Below, in pieces: positions 44,108 to 53,776 of a stretch of DNA of 64,000 nucleotides. Under the pieces are notes generated by a model. It worked only from the letters and a program-made list of their open reading frames with translations, was not told where the DNA came from and ran no database searches. Within the stretch, counting starts at the first letter, position 1. Every line of letters starts with the position of its first letter. The position numbers and the translations under genes were made by a program. Source of the stretch: JABDOU01 sp041567895 (GTDB lineage Bacteria; Actinomycetota; Acidimicrobiia; Spongiisociales; SHLN01); the NCBI GenBank assembly GCA_041567895.1, contig JBFGAX010000005.1:13069-77068 (forward strand). The letters run 5' to 3'.

Positions 44108-44737
44108 CTAGGAGGGTTTGCGCAACTCGACTCCATACACGAAACCGAATGGACCCATGCGCCAGATTTGATGTACGGGCATCGGGCTATCTGCAAAGAG
44201 CACGTCGGGCTGCGGAAGCTTGTCCAACGTCGAGTGCAAATACGAATACTCCTCGCGATTGCCAACCGCCAGACCGACCGCATTCAGCGCCACAAACGAT
44301 CCGAGCCGATGAACCATCCTCAGAACCGCGTTCTCAGGACGACCGAGATCAACGATCACTGCAACGCCTCCGGGTCGAAGCACTCGATTGACCTCCTCAA
44401 GCGTTTTTGGAACCGAATCGAGATTACGAAAGACGAAAGCCGAAAACACACCGTCAAAGGTTTCGTCTTCGAATGGGAGGGCCTCGCCAGGCGCCACATG
44501 CTTGTCAACGGCGCTGTTGATAGCCAGCATTTGTTCACTCGGGTCCACTGCGGTCACAAGACGTGGCGCCAGCTGTGGGTTGGCCGCGCCTGTCCCGGCA
44601 CCGAGATCGATGACTTTTCCAATCGGCAATCGTTCAATGCCCCGACGGCGCCACTTCACATCCTGACCAAATGAGAGCAACGTATTGATACGGTCATAAC
44701 GGTCGGCGATATCTTTGAAGACGGCTTCGTTGGTCAC
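44108..44737 (-). CDS. menG: Demethylmenaquinone methyltransferase
   Basis: SAM-dependent methylation at the last step of menaquinone synthesis (UbiE/MenG/COQ5 family). VFKDIADRYDRIN near residues 6-18 and SFGQDVKWRR are UbiE signatures; DLGAGTGA near 43-50 is the SAM loop, and VNRVLRPGGVAVIVDLGRPE follows. The 209 residues are slightly short. It is coupled by 4 bp to serS upstream. The trailing 130 bp on its right-hand neighbour side up to 43978 show no gene. Confidence 0.9.
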   Translation of the reverse strand: MTNEAVFKDIADRYDRINTLLSFGQDVKWRRRGIERLPIGKVIDLGAGTGAANPQLAPRLVTAVDPSEQMLAINSAVDKHVAPGEALPFEDETFDGVFSAFVFRNLDSVPKTLEEVNRVLRPGGVAVIVDLGRPENAVLRMVHRLGSFVALNAVGLAVGNREEYSYLHSTLDKLPQPDVLFADSPMPVHQIWRMGPFGFVYGVELRKPS

Positions 44738-45987
44738 CCGGCAAATACCTCAAAACCGGTGTAGGGAACGAGTGCTTCCGGCACGACAACGGTGCCGTCG
44801 GCACGCTGGTTGTTCTCCATGATCGCGATCAGCATCCTGCCTATAGCCACCGCAGTTCCGTTCAGCGTGTGAACGAGCTGGTTGCCCTTCTCTCCTTTGA
44901 ACCTGACCTTCAGGCGCCGCGCTTGATAATCAGTGGTGTTGGAGCACGATGTGATCTCACGAAATTTTTGTTGTGCGGGCATCCACGCTTCAACGTCGTA
45001 CTTCTTGGCTGCCGACGCTCCCAAATCGCCCGTGCACACATTCACCACTCGATACGGAATTCCAAGTTCCTGGATCAAGGATTCCTCCTGGCTGAAGAGG
45101 AATTCGTGTTCTTCCCACGACTTGTCCGGATGACAGAACGAGAACATTTCGACCTTGTCGAACTGGTGAACCCGCAGAATGCCACGGGTGTCGCGTCCGG
45201 CGGCGCCGGCCTCGCGTCGAAAACACGTCGAGAATCCGGCGTATCGCAGCGGCAGATCCGCCTCCGCAAAAATTTCGTCTGCGTGGTAGGCGGCAAGCGG
45301 CACTTCAGACGTACCAACGAGGTAGAGATCGTCTTCGGGAATCTGGTACACCTGGTTGTCGTCGTCGGGAAAGAAGCCGGTCCCGAATAGCGCCTCTTCG
45401 CGCACCAGGACCGGAGGCACGACCGGCGTGAATCCGGCCGCCGATAATCGGTCCAACGCGAACCGCACGAGAGCGAACTCGAGAAAGACCGCATCTCCGA
45501 GAAGATATGCGAACCTGGCGCCCGAGACCTTTGCCCCGCGTTCGGTATCTATGATCCCGGCACCCAGCTCTAGATGATCTTTGGGCTCAAAGGCAATCGA
45601 TGCGGGGTCGCCAAAGCGGCTTATTTCAACATTGTCTTCTTCCCCATCACCCATCGGGACGCTCTCGTGGGGAGGGTTGGGAAGAGGCGCAAAGAGCGCC
45701 AGGAATTCGTCGTCCAATGCGTCGGCCTCGGTTGTCAAGGATGAGACTTCCTCCGACAAATCCGATGCTCGCTGGAGCGCGCTAGCTCGATCGTCTCCTT
45801 CCAGCTTGGCGATCTCGCGACCGAGCGACTTTTGCTCGGCACGCTTGTCCTCGGCAAGGATGCGTGTGGCGCGACGTTCCTCGTCGAGTCGCACGAGAAC
45901 ATCGACGATGGCCTGGTCCATATTCCGTCGAGCCAACGCTTCTTTGAGTTCGGCAGGGCGCTCCCTGATCCAGCCGATGTCAATCAC
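44734..45987 (-). CDS. serS: Seryl-tRNA synthetase
   Basis: Charges the four serine tRNAs encoded in this window. The N-terminal coiled coil spans residues about 25-105; class II motif 2 is FRREAGAAGRDTRGILRVHQF and motif 3 GTAVAIGRMLIAIMEN. 417 residues is normal. Start GTG 45987 follows GGTGAG. First gene of serS-menG. Confidence 0.97.
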   Translation of the reverse strand: MIDIGWIRERPAELKEALARRNMDQAIVDVLVRLDEERRATRILAEDKRAEQKSLGREIAKLEGDDRASALQRASDLSEEVSSLTTEADALDDEFLALFAPLPNPPHESVPMGDGEEDNVEISRFGDPASIAFEPKDHLELGAGIIDTERGAKVSGARFAYLLGDAVFLEFALVRFALDRLSAAGFTPVVPPVLVREEALFGTGFFPDDDNQVYQIPEDDLYLVGTSEVPLAAYHADEIFAEADLPLRYAGFSTCFRREAGAAGRDTRGILRVHQFDKVEMFSFCHPDKSWEEHEFLFSQEESLIQELGIPYRVVNVCTGDLGASAAKKYDVEAWMPAQQKFREITSCSNTTDYQARRLKVRFKGEKGNQLVHTLNGTAVAIGRMLIAIMENNQRADGTVVVPEALVPYTGFEVFAG

Positions 45988-46019
45988 AGGTACTCACCCC
46001 GACGATGCTAGACCGGCGT

Positions 46020-47015
46020 TTAGTTCTCGCTGTCCGGGACCGCGCGTTCCTGGTTGATGACGAACTGATCAAAGAAGAGGTTGTTGTCCAGATTCACTTC
46101 GTTCTCGACTCCGACCACGGAGGCCTCGAGGCTGTACTGCGCCCCGGGCACGACCGTGATAGAAAAAGACTCCGTGGTAGACGCACCCGCAGCTAGCGAG
46201 GCGATGGTTGCGGACTCACTGATCGCAGCCGATCCGCTGATCCTCATCGTGAGCTCGATCCCGGTCTCGACTTCATTGCCAACATTCTGAATGGCAACCT
46301 GAAGATCAATCGACTCGGTCAGCGGAATGATCGATACACCGACCTCGTTCTGCGCAAGCGGTCTCGGATCGAGGCGGACGGACGCTATTGCCAGGTCACG
46401 GCGCAGACCGATATCAGGCGCAACGCTCACCCGCGCGATCAAGATATCGGTGTTGATCAACGGTCCGGCAAGCTGAACGCGCGGGAGATCGGGTGGCACC
46501 GTGTCGAGTGTTTCGCCAAGAGCCGGCAATCGATCCACGAACGATCGGTAGGACCGGTCACCGATCCGAAGGAGCAACACCGCCTCGGCGATGCTGTCTG
46601 CGGCATCTACGTCGCCGTCTGCGTAACCCACCAACCCTTGCCGAAGGCGATCAACGCCATCTCCCCATGACTCGGTTGCAAGAAGTAGCCGGGCGTGCTC
46701 GAGTGTCGCTTCTGCGGGAACTTCAACCTGCTGCAGGTCCTGGACCACACCGGCCAGGAGATCTTGCATGGCATCGAATGACCCTTGCAGCGCGGGGCGT
46801 TCGATCGCTCCGAGACGGGAAGTCAGATCTGCGAGTTCGCCACTGACACGGTCGACCGTCGACATCGAGCTAGAAGCTGTATTGAGGTAGGCCGAGAGCA
46901 CTCGACTCTTGGTTCGTACGTTGGTCACGAGAACAGCCACGATGATCGCGGCAATACCGACAGCCAACAACAGCGGCCATCGCCTGCGACGACGGGGAGG
47001 GGGACCCAGCAACAT
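46020..47015 (-). CDS. Single-pass membrane protein with a CARDB-like C-terminal domain, function unknown
   Basis: A proline/arginine-rich N-terminus (PPPRRRRRW) is followed by one membrane helix at residues about 14-33. The outer part has a helical stretch (about 45-170) and a beta-rich C-terminal domain (about 210-325) with VQNVGNEVETGIEL and VGVENEVNLDNN, a pattern seen in CARDB-type adhesion domains. A TAGGAT box lies 9 bp before the ATG. I do not recognise an assigned function. Confidence 0.8.
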   Translation of the reverse strand: MLLGPPPRRRRRWPLLLAVGIAAIIVAVLVTNVRTKSRVLSAYLNTASSSMSTVDRVSGELADLTSRLGAIERPALQGSFDAMQDLLAGVVQDLQQVEVPAEATLEHARLLLATESWGDGVDRLRQGLVGYADGDVDAADSIAEAVLLLRIGDRSYRSFVDRLPALGETLDTVPPDLPRVQLAGPLINTDILIARVSVAPDIGLRRDLAIASVRLDPRPLAQNEVGVSIIPLTESIDLQVAIQNVGNEVETGIELTMRISGSAAISESATIASLAAGASTTESFSITVVPGAQYSLEASVVGVENEVNLDNNLFFDQFVINQERAVPDSEN

Positions 47016-47180
47016 GCTGGCGTGATCCTATCGAGGCCAACAGGCGACGCCTCCGGGTAGGCGTCGGAGAACGTAATTTCGACCGCGGTATTTCAATCTG
47101 CGCCTGACGAGTCCCCCCTCGCCGATGTCTCTCGAAAACTGCACCCATCAGCTAGTAACCTGGCGCCGCTTCAGTTACTC

Positions 47181-47264
47181 GGGCGAGTGGCGGAATTGGT
47201 AGACGCGCAGGCTTCAGGTGCCTGTGAGCTTCGGCTCGTGGAGGTTCAAGTCCTCTCTCGCCCA
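47181..47264 (+). tRNA. tRNA-Leu(CAG)
   Basis: Acceptor GGGCGAG/CTCGCCC, anticodon stem CAGGC/GCCTG around TTCAGGT (anticodon CAG), class II variable arm with GAGCTTCGGCTC. CCA not encoded. Confidence 0.95.
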
Positions 47265-47303
47265 CGACGGTTGACCACAGGAACAAGATCTCCCGACGCC
47301 GCT

Positions 47304-47786
47304 TCAGGCTTCAGGCAACAGCCTCGTCATGCAAACGCTGTTTGGGTTGTCTGTGTAGTCGGCGAATGGTTCACAGACCTCGAAACCCAGTGATTGGAAC
47401 AGAGCGCGCGCAGGTTCGAAGGCGGGCTGAGTTCCGGTTTCCAGACTGAGACGTTTCATTCCCCGTTCACGGGCGACTCCCATCACGCGTTCGAGCATGA
47501 ATTTTGCGACGCCCTGGCCCCGGTGTTCAGAAGCAGTGTGGATCGACTTGATCTCGGCGTGGCGTTCGCCGAGATCCCGGAGTGCAGCCATCGCGACCGG
47601 AACGCCCTGGCGACGCGCCGTGAAAAAGGAGACATCATCGGTTCCGAGTGCCTCCGATCCGAGAGCGTGAACGTGGCCTGGCGGCGTATGCGTCCTGGCG
47701 AACGTGAGGTGAGCATCGATCAGGCTCTGACATTCAGGGAGTTCAGGATCATCAGCATCAAAGTGAAGGTCGACCATGGCCTTCAT
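47304..47786 (-). CDS. GNAT-family N-acetyltransferase
   Basis: ATG 47786 follows AGGG; the longer frame to 48296 is antisense to the next gene and rejected. The 160-residue product has AEIKSIHTASEHRGQGVAKFML (acetyl-CoA loop) and ALFQSLGFEVCEPFADY, typical of small GNAT enzymes. The substrate is unknown. Confidence 0.85.
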   Translation of the reverse strand: MKAMVDLHFDADDPELPECQSLIDAHLTFARTHTPPGHVHALGSEALGTDDVSFFTARRQGVPVAMAALRDLGERHAEIKSIHTASEHRGQGVAKFMLERVMGVARERGMKRLSLETGTQPAFEPARALFQSLGFEVCEPFADYTDNPNSVCMTRLLPEA

Positions 47787-47879
47787 TCTGCCCTGAGCCG
47801 CTTCGTTGTCGAGAGGTAAACGGAATACAGCCACCACACCTGGCGTTTTGATCCGTGAACACGAAGAGGGACGAGACTC

Positions 47880-48332
47880 ATGCCGGAATTCACGATCACG
47901 AGGACCATTGAAGCGCCGTTGAGCGTTGTCTGGGACGTACTCCACGACTTTGGCGATATCCAACGATGGAATCCAGGCGTGAAAGAATCCGGTTTGACCT
48001 CCGACGGACCTGTGACCGAGGGCTCTACGCGATTCTGCGAGCTGGCTCCGTTTGGGGGCGTTGAAGAACGTGTCGACCATCACGAGCCTCACAAGCGCCT
48101 GAAAATCAACATCTTCAAGACCCGCAAACTTCCGATTTCGAATGCTTCCGCCGATTTCCATATCGAGGAAAGCGGAGACGGAACCGAGCTGAGGCTGCAT
48201 TACAGCTATACGCCCAATCTCATGGGGCGGGTGTTGAAAGGTTTCGTCGACAAGCAGATGCGCAAAGGTATTGCCGGACTGGCCAAGAGCCTGCAAACCG
48301 AAAGCGAACGAATGGCGGCAGGCAAAGCCTGA
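47880..48332 (+). CDS. SRPBCC/START-like domain protein
   Basis: The 150-residue protein opens with TITRTIEAPLSVVWDVLHDFGDIQRW, the standard first strand and helices of polyketide-cyclase/START-like proteins, and ends with the long amphipathic helix (KGIAGLAKSLQTESERM). These bind hydrophobic ligands; no ligand can be named. It is convergent with the E2 gene. Confidence 0.88.
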   Translation: MPEFTITRTIEAPLSVVWDVLHDFGDIQRWNPGVKESGLTSDGPVTEGSTRFCELAPFGGVEERVDHHEPHKRLKINIFKTRKLPISNASADFHIEESGDGTELRLHYSYTPNLMGRVLKGFVDKQMRKGIAGLAKSLQTESERMAAGKA

Positions 48333-48353
48333 CCAGCATCGGCCTGCCGGTAG

Positions 48354-49571
48354 TCAGCCGCGCTTGTCGATGAACATCGTGGCAGGTTCTTCGAGAAAGC
48401 CCCTGACCGTTTGGACGAAGGTTGCTGCGTCCCACCCATCGATGACGCGATGATCGAACGCTGAAGACAGGTTCATCATCTTCCGCGGTGAGAACGTAAC
48501 GCCGTCCCATGCCGGGCGGATCTGAACCTTGTTGATGCCGACAATTGCCACCTCGGGATGGTTGATCACCGGCGTTGAAACGATTCCCCCGAGAGAGCCG
48601 AGCGATGAAATGGTGATGGTCGAGCCTTTCAAATCTGCCGGAGAAGACTTGCCCTTTTTTGCCGCCTCCGAGACTCGCGCCAGCTCCGCTGCACATGCCC
48701 ACAGATCAAGCGTCTCGACGTTGCGCACAACAGGCACCAGCAGCCCGGATGGAGTCTGGGTCGCAATACCGATGTGAACGGCCGAATCTTGTTCGATCAC
48801 ACCGCGATCATCGTCGAATCGAGCATTGACCCTGGGATGCTCGGAAATCGCGCGGGCTATGGCGATCATGACAAACGGAAGAATCGAGATTCGGGTCTTT
48901 CTCTCGTCGCGATTGAGGGTCTCCCGAAGCGTCTGGAGAGCAGTGACATCGATCTCCTCCACGTAGGTGATGTGTGGAATTCGCGACTTGGAACGCGACA
49001 TCTGGTCCGCGATAGCACGCCGGATCCCGACCACAGGTACTTCCGTGACCGTGCTCGAGGGAGAAACCTCTACGTCGCCGAGGACCCGATCGAGATCTCC
49101 GTGAGTCACCCGGCCTTGCGGTCCTGTGCCCTGGATCGAGCTCAGATCGATTCCGGCTTCCTTGGCGCGACGACGTACCGGTGGTGTGGCCGTAGGTCGG
49201 GTCGGCGGAACCATGCTCCCCGCCTGCTCGAGGTCGGTCGGGTCGACCGGTGCGGGTTCGACGGAGGGTTCCTCGGCCGCAGCAGGCGGCGGTGCGATGG
49301 ACTCCAACTCCGGAGGCGGTGCGCTCTCACCGTTCGGTCGGAGTATGACCAGTTCAGCACCCACCGCGAGGCGTTCGCCAGGTGAACCGTGCAAGGAAAC
49401 CACCACGCCGGAAATGGGACTCGGGAGTTCGATACTCACCTTGTCGGTCACGACTTCAGCTAGACGCTGATCGGCTTCGACTTGATCGCCGACTTCGACG
49501 AACCAGGAAACGAGTTCGGCCTCGGCAACTCCCTCCCCCACATCGGGCACCTTGAAGACATAGTCGCTCAC
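48354..49571 (-). CDS. 2-oxoacid dehydrogenase E2 (dihydrolipoamide acyltransferase)
   Basis: Core of the multienzyme complex that turns a 2-oxoacid into acyl-CoA. One lipoyl domain (residues 1-78, lipoylated Lys in VVTDKVSIEL), a Pro/Ala linker, a peripheral-subunit binding domain (about 130-165) and a catalytic domain ending in SSAFDHRVIDGWDAA with catalytic His. It follows the two E1 genes, 0 bp after E1 beta. Sequence style and the E1 pairing suggest a branched-chain complex; no E3 is in the window. Confidence 0.93.
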   Translation of the reverse strand: MSDYVFKVPDVGEGVAEAELVSWFVEVGDQVEADQRLAEVVTDKVSIELPSPISGVVVSLHGSPGERLAVGAELVILRPNGESAPPPELESIAPPPAAAEEPSVEPAPVDPTDLEQAGSMVPPTRPTATPPVRRRAKEAGIDLSSIQGTGPQGRVTHGDLDRVLGDVEVSPSSTVTEVPVVGIRRAIADQMSRSKSRIPHITYVEEIDVTALQTLRETLNRDERKTRISILPFVMIAIARAISEHPRVNARFDDDRGVIEQDSAVHIGIATQTPSGLLVPVVRNVETLDLWACAAELARVSEAAKKGKSSPADLKGSTITISSLGSLGGIVSTPVINHPEVAIVGINKVQIRPAWDGVTFSPRKMMNLSSAFDHRVIDGWDAATFVQTVRGFLEEPATMFIDKRG

Positions 49572-50585
49572 TCAAACCTCCATGACGTCGGACATCACAG
49601 CCTTTACCCGGTCCGGCCCTGGGAAGTAATCCCATTCCTGAGCGTGCGGGTATGGAGTGTCCCAACCGGTGACCCGCCTGATCGGCGCTTCGAGGTGAAA
49701 GAAGGCCTCTTCCTGAACGATGGCCGCCAGCTCTGCTCCGAAACCGGATGTTCGCGTTGCCTCGTGTACCACGAGGCATCTGCCCGTCTTCTTCACCGAC
49801 TCGATGATGAGGTCCGTGTCGAGGGGCACCAGCGTTCGAAGATCTATGACCTCGGCGTCGATGCCCGCTTCTTCGGCGGCAGTCAAGGCGACATACACCA
49901 TGGTTCCATACGCAAGCACCGTGAGATCGTTCCCATGCCTGCGTATTGCTGCCTTGCCGAGAGGCACCGTGTAGTGCCCTTCGGGCACCTCTGCTGATTC
50001 GTGTTTCGACCAGGGAACGACGGGTCGGTCGTAATGACCGTCGAACGGTCCGTTGTACAGACGCTTCGGTTCCAGGAACATCACCGGGTCGTTGTCTTCG
50101 ATGGAGGCGAGTAGGAGACCCTTGGCGTCGTAAGGATTAGACGGAACGACCGTCTTGAGTCCTGCAACGTGGGTGAAGAGCGCTTCCGGGCTCTGCGAGT
50201 GGGTTTGGCCTCCATAGATGCCCCCGCCCGTCGGCATCCGGACCGTCATCGGCACTGTGAAATCTCCAACGGATCGATGGCGAATTCGAGCAGCTTCCGA
50301 GACAATCTGGTCGTACGCGGGGTACATGTAGTCGGCAAACTGAATCTCCACGCACGGTCGAAGGCCGTTGGCCGCCATCCCGATCGCGGCGCCGACGATG
50401 CCGAGCTCACTGATCGGTGAATCGAAACACCGGTGCTTTCCGAACTTCTTCTGCAAGCCCTGCGTACATCGAAACACGCCGCCAAAGTGTCCGACGTCTT
50501 CGCCAAAGACCACGACGGCGTCGTCTGCCTCCATCGCCACGAAATGGGCATCCCGGATGGATTCGATCATGGTCATTCTCGCCAT
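49572..50585 (-). CDS. 2-oxoacid dehydrogenase E1 component, beta subunit
   Basis: 337-residue beta subunit with the transketolase-like pyrimidine domain (VFGEDVGHFGGVFRCT, FDSPISELGIVG) and C-terminal domain (LTVLAYGTMV, EVIDLRTLVPLD). It overlaps the alpha subunit gene by 13 bp. Confidence 0.94.
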   Translation of the reverse strand: MARMTMIESIRDAHFVAMEADDAVVVFGEDVGHFGGVFRCTQGLQKKFGKHRCFDSPISELGIVGAAIGMAANGLRPCVEIQFADYMYPAYDQIVSEAARIRHRSVGDFTVPMTVRMPTGGGIYGGQTHSQSPEALFTHVAGLKTVVPSNPYDAKGLLLASIEDNDPVMFLEPKRLYNGPFDGHYDRPVVPWSKHESAEVPEGHYTVPLGKAAIRRHGNDLTVLAYGTMVYVALTAAEEAGIDAEVIDLRTLVPLDTDLIIESVKKTGRCLVVHEATRTSGFGAELAAIVQEEAFFHLEAPIRRVTGWDTPYPHAQEWDYFPGPDRVKAVMSDVMEV

Positions 50586-51814
50586 GTCATACCTTCCAGA
50601 AGATCTCGTTGTTTTTGCAGATGAGGAGGGATTTTTTCATACACGCCCTCAAAGATGTCCCTTGTGGGCTTCGGCCCTTCGTGAAGTGTGCCGTGGGATT
50701 CGGCCTCAGCTTGAGCAACCCGAACCTCTTCCTCGATGCTGTCCGCCAATTCCTGCTGACGCTCGGCCGACCACTCGCCGAGTTCGATCAAGTGATTGGC
50801 CAGCCGTTCGATGGGATCGCCGAGTGGCCATATGGCCGCCTCATTCGGCGGTCGATACGCCGAGGGATCATCCGAAGACGAATGCGCCGCGGCGCGATAG
50901 GTGACCCATTCGATCAAGGTCGGCCCCAGGCCCCGACGGGCGCGCTCGAGGGCCCATTCGGCGGTCGAGTGCGAGGCGAGATAATCGTTGCCATCTACCC
51001 GAAGGGCCGGAATCCCGAAACCGATGCCCTTTGCTGCGAACGTATCCGCTCGACCCCGCGCCAGCGATTGATGGGACGAAATCGCCCATTGGTTGTTCAC
51101 AATATTGAGGACAACGGGGGCCTGGTAGGTCGATGCGAAAACCATCGCCGAGTGAAAATCCGATTCGGCCGTCGCACCGTCTCCGATCCACCCCGCGGCG
51201 ATATTGCTTTCGCCCTTGATCGAGGCAGCCATCGCCCAGCCGACCGCCTGGATGAACTGCGTCGCAAGATTGCCCGAGATCGTAAAAAAGCCGTGCTCAC
51301 GAGAGGAATACATGATCGGTAGCTGACGCCCTTTGATCGGATCTTCCTCGTTCGAATAGACCTGATTCATCATGTCGACCATCGGATATCCGTGGGCGAT
51401 GAGGAGACCTTGTTGCCGATACGTCGGGAAGTTCATGTCAGAGTCCGCCATCGCAGCACGGAACGCACATGCAATCGCCTCCTCACCAAGGCATTGCATG
51501 TAAAACGAGGTCTTCCCCTGTCTCTGTGCGGCCATCATGCGCCGATCGAATTCACGAACTCTCATCATGTCTGTGAGACCCTTGATGAGCTGGGCAGCCG
51601 TGAGATCGGACTGCCAGGGCCCGGTGGCCTTATTGTCGTCGCCGAGAACCCGGATCAAGCCATCGGCTAAATCGCGTATCTCCCTCGGCTCGGCATCGAT
51701 GTCCGGGCGACGTGTTTCACCTGCTCCGGGTATATCCATTCCGCTGAAATCTGGATCGTCGCCGGGTCTGAACCTTGGCTCGGGGATTGTCAGTCGGGGA
51801 CGTTGGGCCATCAA
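50573..51814 (-). CDS. 2-oxoacid dehydrogenase E1 component, alpha subunit
   Basis: 413-residue thiamine diphosphate subunit; the cofactor motif is GDGATAESDFHSAMVFASTYQAPVV with the following NNQW. FYMQCLGEEAIACAF and PTYRQQGLLIAHGYP match the branched-chain (BkdA) group. GGAG precedes the ATG. First gene of the E1alpha-E1beta-E2 operon. Confidence 0.94.
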   Translation of the reverse strand: MMAQRPRLTIPEPRFRPGDDPDFSGMDIPGAGETRRPDIDAEPREIRDLADGLIRVLGDDNKATGPWQSDLTAAQLIKGLTDMMRVREFDRRMMAAQRQGKTSFYMQCLGEEAIACAFRAAMADSDMNFPTYRQQGLLIAHGYPMVDMMNQVYSNEEDPIKGRQLPIMYSSREHGFFTISGNLATQFIQAVGWAMAASIKGESNIAAGWIGDGATAESDFHSAMVFASTYQAPVVLNIVNNQWAISSHQSLARGRADTFAAKGIGFGIPALRVDGNDYLASHSTAEWALERARRGLGPTLIEWVTYRAAAHSSSDDPSAYRPPNEAAIWPLGDPIERLANHLIELGEWSAERQQELADSIEEEVRVAQAEAESHGTLHEGPKPTRDIFEGVYEKIPPHLQKQRDLLEGMTWRE

Positions 51815-51990
51815 ATCTCCAGTGATGCAGGGATTTCTTTCTCCAATGTTACGACGTTGGACGAAACTGGCTTGGAGGGGGTGCTCTCCAAGCGGCAGGG
51901 TCGTGAGCGCAATAGTCGCCGCCTCGAGATTTGATGGCAGTTCTCACGCTTCACCGCGTTACCGTATGGCTCGGTCTAGCCGGAGGTCAC

Positions 51991-52629
51991 GTGGCAATCG
52001 CTCGAAGCCTGGAAAGGAAAATAGAACGGCTCGTTGAGGGCGTTGGCGCTCGCCTTTTCGGTGGAGGGCTCGATGTTCTGGAGGTGGCGAGTCGCATCGT
52101 GCGAGAAGCAGACCTCAACGTCACGCACGACGCAGTCGGACCTGTCGCCCCTAATCACTTCGATGTCTTCGTCGCAGACGGCGAAACCAGTTCATCAGCC
52201 CAGCTCAACGAAGTCGTTGAGGAGGCCGCTCGCGAGAATGGCTGGCGCCTCAAGGGACCGGCGGATGTCGTCATCGTGGTTGATCCGAACATGTCTGCAG
52301 GTTCGGTTGCAATCGAGAGTGCAACCGTTCCCGGACATCGTGCGGCGTGGGCGTATCTGGAGTCGGTACGGGACCAACGGCGAATTCCGATCCGTATGAA
52401 CCGGGCGCTGATAGGGCGTAGCCGCTCGGCTGATGTCGTTCTTGCCGACCTCGAGATATCGCGAGGACAAGCGATCCTCTGGACCGAGCAAGGCTCCGTG
52501 TGGCTATACGACATCGGTTCAGCAAATGGCACGGCCGTCAATGGGCAACGAGTCACAGATGCCACCCGGATAGCAGATGGCGATCTCCTGACATTCGGCA
52601 CCGCCTCGTTTCACCTTCGAACGCTCTAA
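51991..52629 (+). CDS. fhaA: FhaA-like protein: DUF3662 domain plus FHA domain
   Basis: GTG 51991 follows GGAGG by four bases and gives the family N-terminus RSLERKIERLVEGVGARLF; the longer frame from 51931 is not needed. Residues 1-115 are the DUF3662 domain and about 140-205 an FHA domain (IGRSRSADVVL, ISRGQA, SANGTAVNG) that binds phosphothreonine. In mycobacteria FhaA interacts with phosphorylated MviN and with PbpA to tune peptidoglycan synthesis. First gene of the signalling operon. Confidence 0.92.
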   Translation: MAIARSLERKIERLVEGVGARLFGGGLDVLEVASRIVREADLNVTHDAVGPVAPNHFDVFVADGETSSSAQLNEVVEEAARENGWRLKGPADVVIVVDPNMSAGSVAIESATVPGHRAAWAYLESVRDQRRIPIRMNRALIGRSRSADVVLADLEISRGQAILWTEQGSVWLYDIGSANGTAVNGQRVTDATRIADGDLLTFGTASFHLRTL

Positions 52630-53048
52630 TGCCTCCGATCATCGCCAACCTTCTGAAAATTGCCTTCATCGGTCTCATGTATCTGTTCCTCTGGCTCGTG
52701 AGTCGATCCATCGGCTCCCATCTCGGTGGGGATGCGGGGGTGCCGGTTCTTGCAAGGCGAGCCGGCGGAAAGGTGGCCATCATCACGTCGCCGACCCAGG
52801 CCGGAGTGGTCGCTGAAATACGGGGTTCGCTCGTCATGGGCCGAAGCGAGGAGGCCGATCTCGTCCTCGAGGATTCGTATGCCTCTGGCTTCCACCTCCG
52901 GTTCACGTTTGAAGACGACCAGCTCCAGGTACAGGATCTGGGAACAACGAACGGCACCTACGTCAATGGAAGACGCATCACGTCATCTACGCTCTTGTCC
53001 AAGGGAGACACCGTCCAGGTCGGCAAAACCATCATGGAAGTGCAATGA
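52629..53048 (+). CDS. fhaB: FhaB/FipA-like membrane-anchored FHA protein
   Basis: ATG 52629 overlaps the fhaA TAA by one base. A membrane helix (about 5-27) is followed by an FHA domain: RGSLVMGRSEEADLVL, SGFHLRF and TTNGTYVNGR. 139 residues is standard. Binds phosphothreonine proteins at the membrane, probably PknB substrates. Confidence 0.94.
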   Translation: MPPIIANLLKIAFIGLMYLFLWLVSRSIGSHLGGDAGVPVLARRAGGKVAIITSPTQAGVVAEIRGSLVMGRSEEADLVLEDSYASGFHLRFTFEDDQLQVQDLGTTNGTYVNGRRITSSTLLSKGDTVQVGKTIMEVQ

Positions 53049-53776
53049 AGCTCGGGCGACACAAGATGACATTTGCATGGGCGACCGCAACGAATCCGGG
53101 GGTTGTCCGCGACCGCAACGAAGATTTTGTATCTCCTATCGACCCCGGCACCAACGACAAAGGCCTGCTGATCATGGTGGCCGACGGCATGGGCGGACAT
53201 GTCGCAGGCGAAATCGCTTCACAAGTGGCCGTCGAAGCTGCCACCTCCCACGACGGTCCCCCCGCCTCGAGGGTGCAGGCTGCAAACGAAGCAGTGATGC
53301 GCGAATCAATGATCCGACCGGACCGGGCAGGGATGGGAACCACGCTGACGCTCGCAGAGTTTTCGAGTAAGGGACGCGTAGAAGTGGCTCACGTTGGTGA
53401 CAGCCGCTGTTACCTCTTTACGGACGGCGGACTACATCAGCTGACCGAAGATCACAGTCTCGTCAACGAGATGCTCGCCCAAGGCCAGATCAGCGACGAA
53501 GAGGCCGTCAATCATCCACGTAAGAATGTCATCACCAGGGCGCTCGGCACCGACTGGAAAGTCGACATAGACAATCTCGAACAAGAGATCGAAGTGGGAG
53601 ATCGTTATCTCCTGTGTACCGATGGCCTCACCAACATGGTCACCGACGACGAGATTGCCAATGTATTACGCACTGTCGAAGGCGCTCAACCAGCTGCGTG
53701 GGCACTCGTAGAGAAGGCAAACATGGCCGGCGGTGAGGACAACATCTCGGTGGCGGTCATAGACATTTTGCCGTGA
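53045..53776 (+). CDS. pstP: PP2C-family serine/threonine phosphatase
   Basis: Reverses the kinase encoded downstream. The 243 residues contain the PP2C metal motifs: VRDRNEDF, VADGMGGHVAGE, GDSRCYLF, LCTDGLTNMV and GGEDNISV. There is no membrane helix at the C-terminus, unlike mycobacterial PstP, so it is probably cytosolic. It overlaps both neighbours by 4 bp. Confidence 0.95.
   Translation: MKLGRHKMTFAWATATNPGVVRDRNEDFVSPIDPGTNDKGLLIMVADGMGGHVAGEIASQVAVEAATSHDGPPASRVQAANEAVMRESMIRPDRAGMGTTLTLAEFSSKGRVEVAHVGDSRCYLFTDGGLHQLTEDHSLVNEMLAQGQISDEEAVNHPRKNVITRALGTDWKVDIDNLEQEIEVGDRYLLCTDGLTNMVTDDEIANVLRTVEGAQPAAWALVEKANMAGGEDNISVAVIDILP

Noticed and set aside
47787..48296. Long N-terminal extension of the acetyltransferase frame on the minus strand
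   Set aside because: It is antisense to the SRPBCC gene and ends in a Shine-Dalgarno-supported start at 47786.
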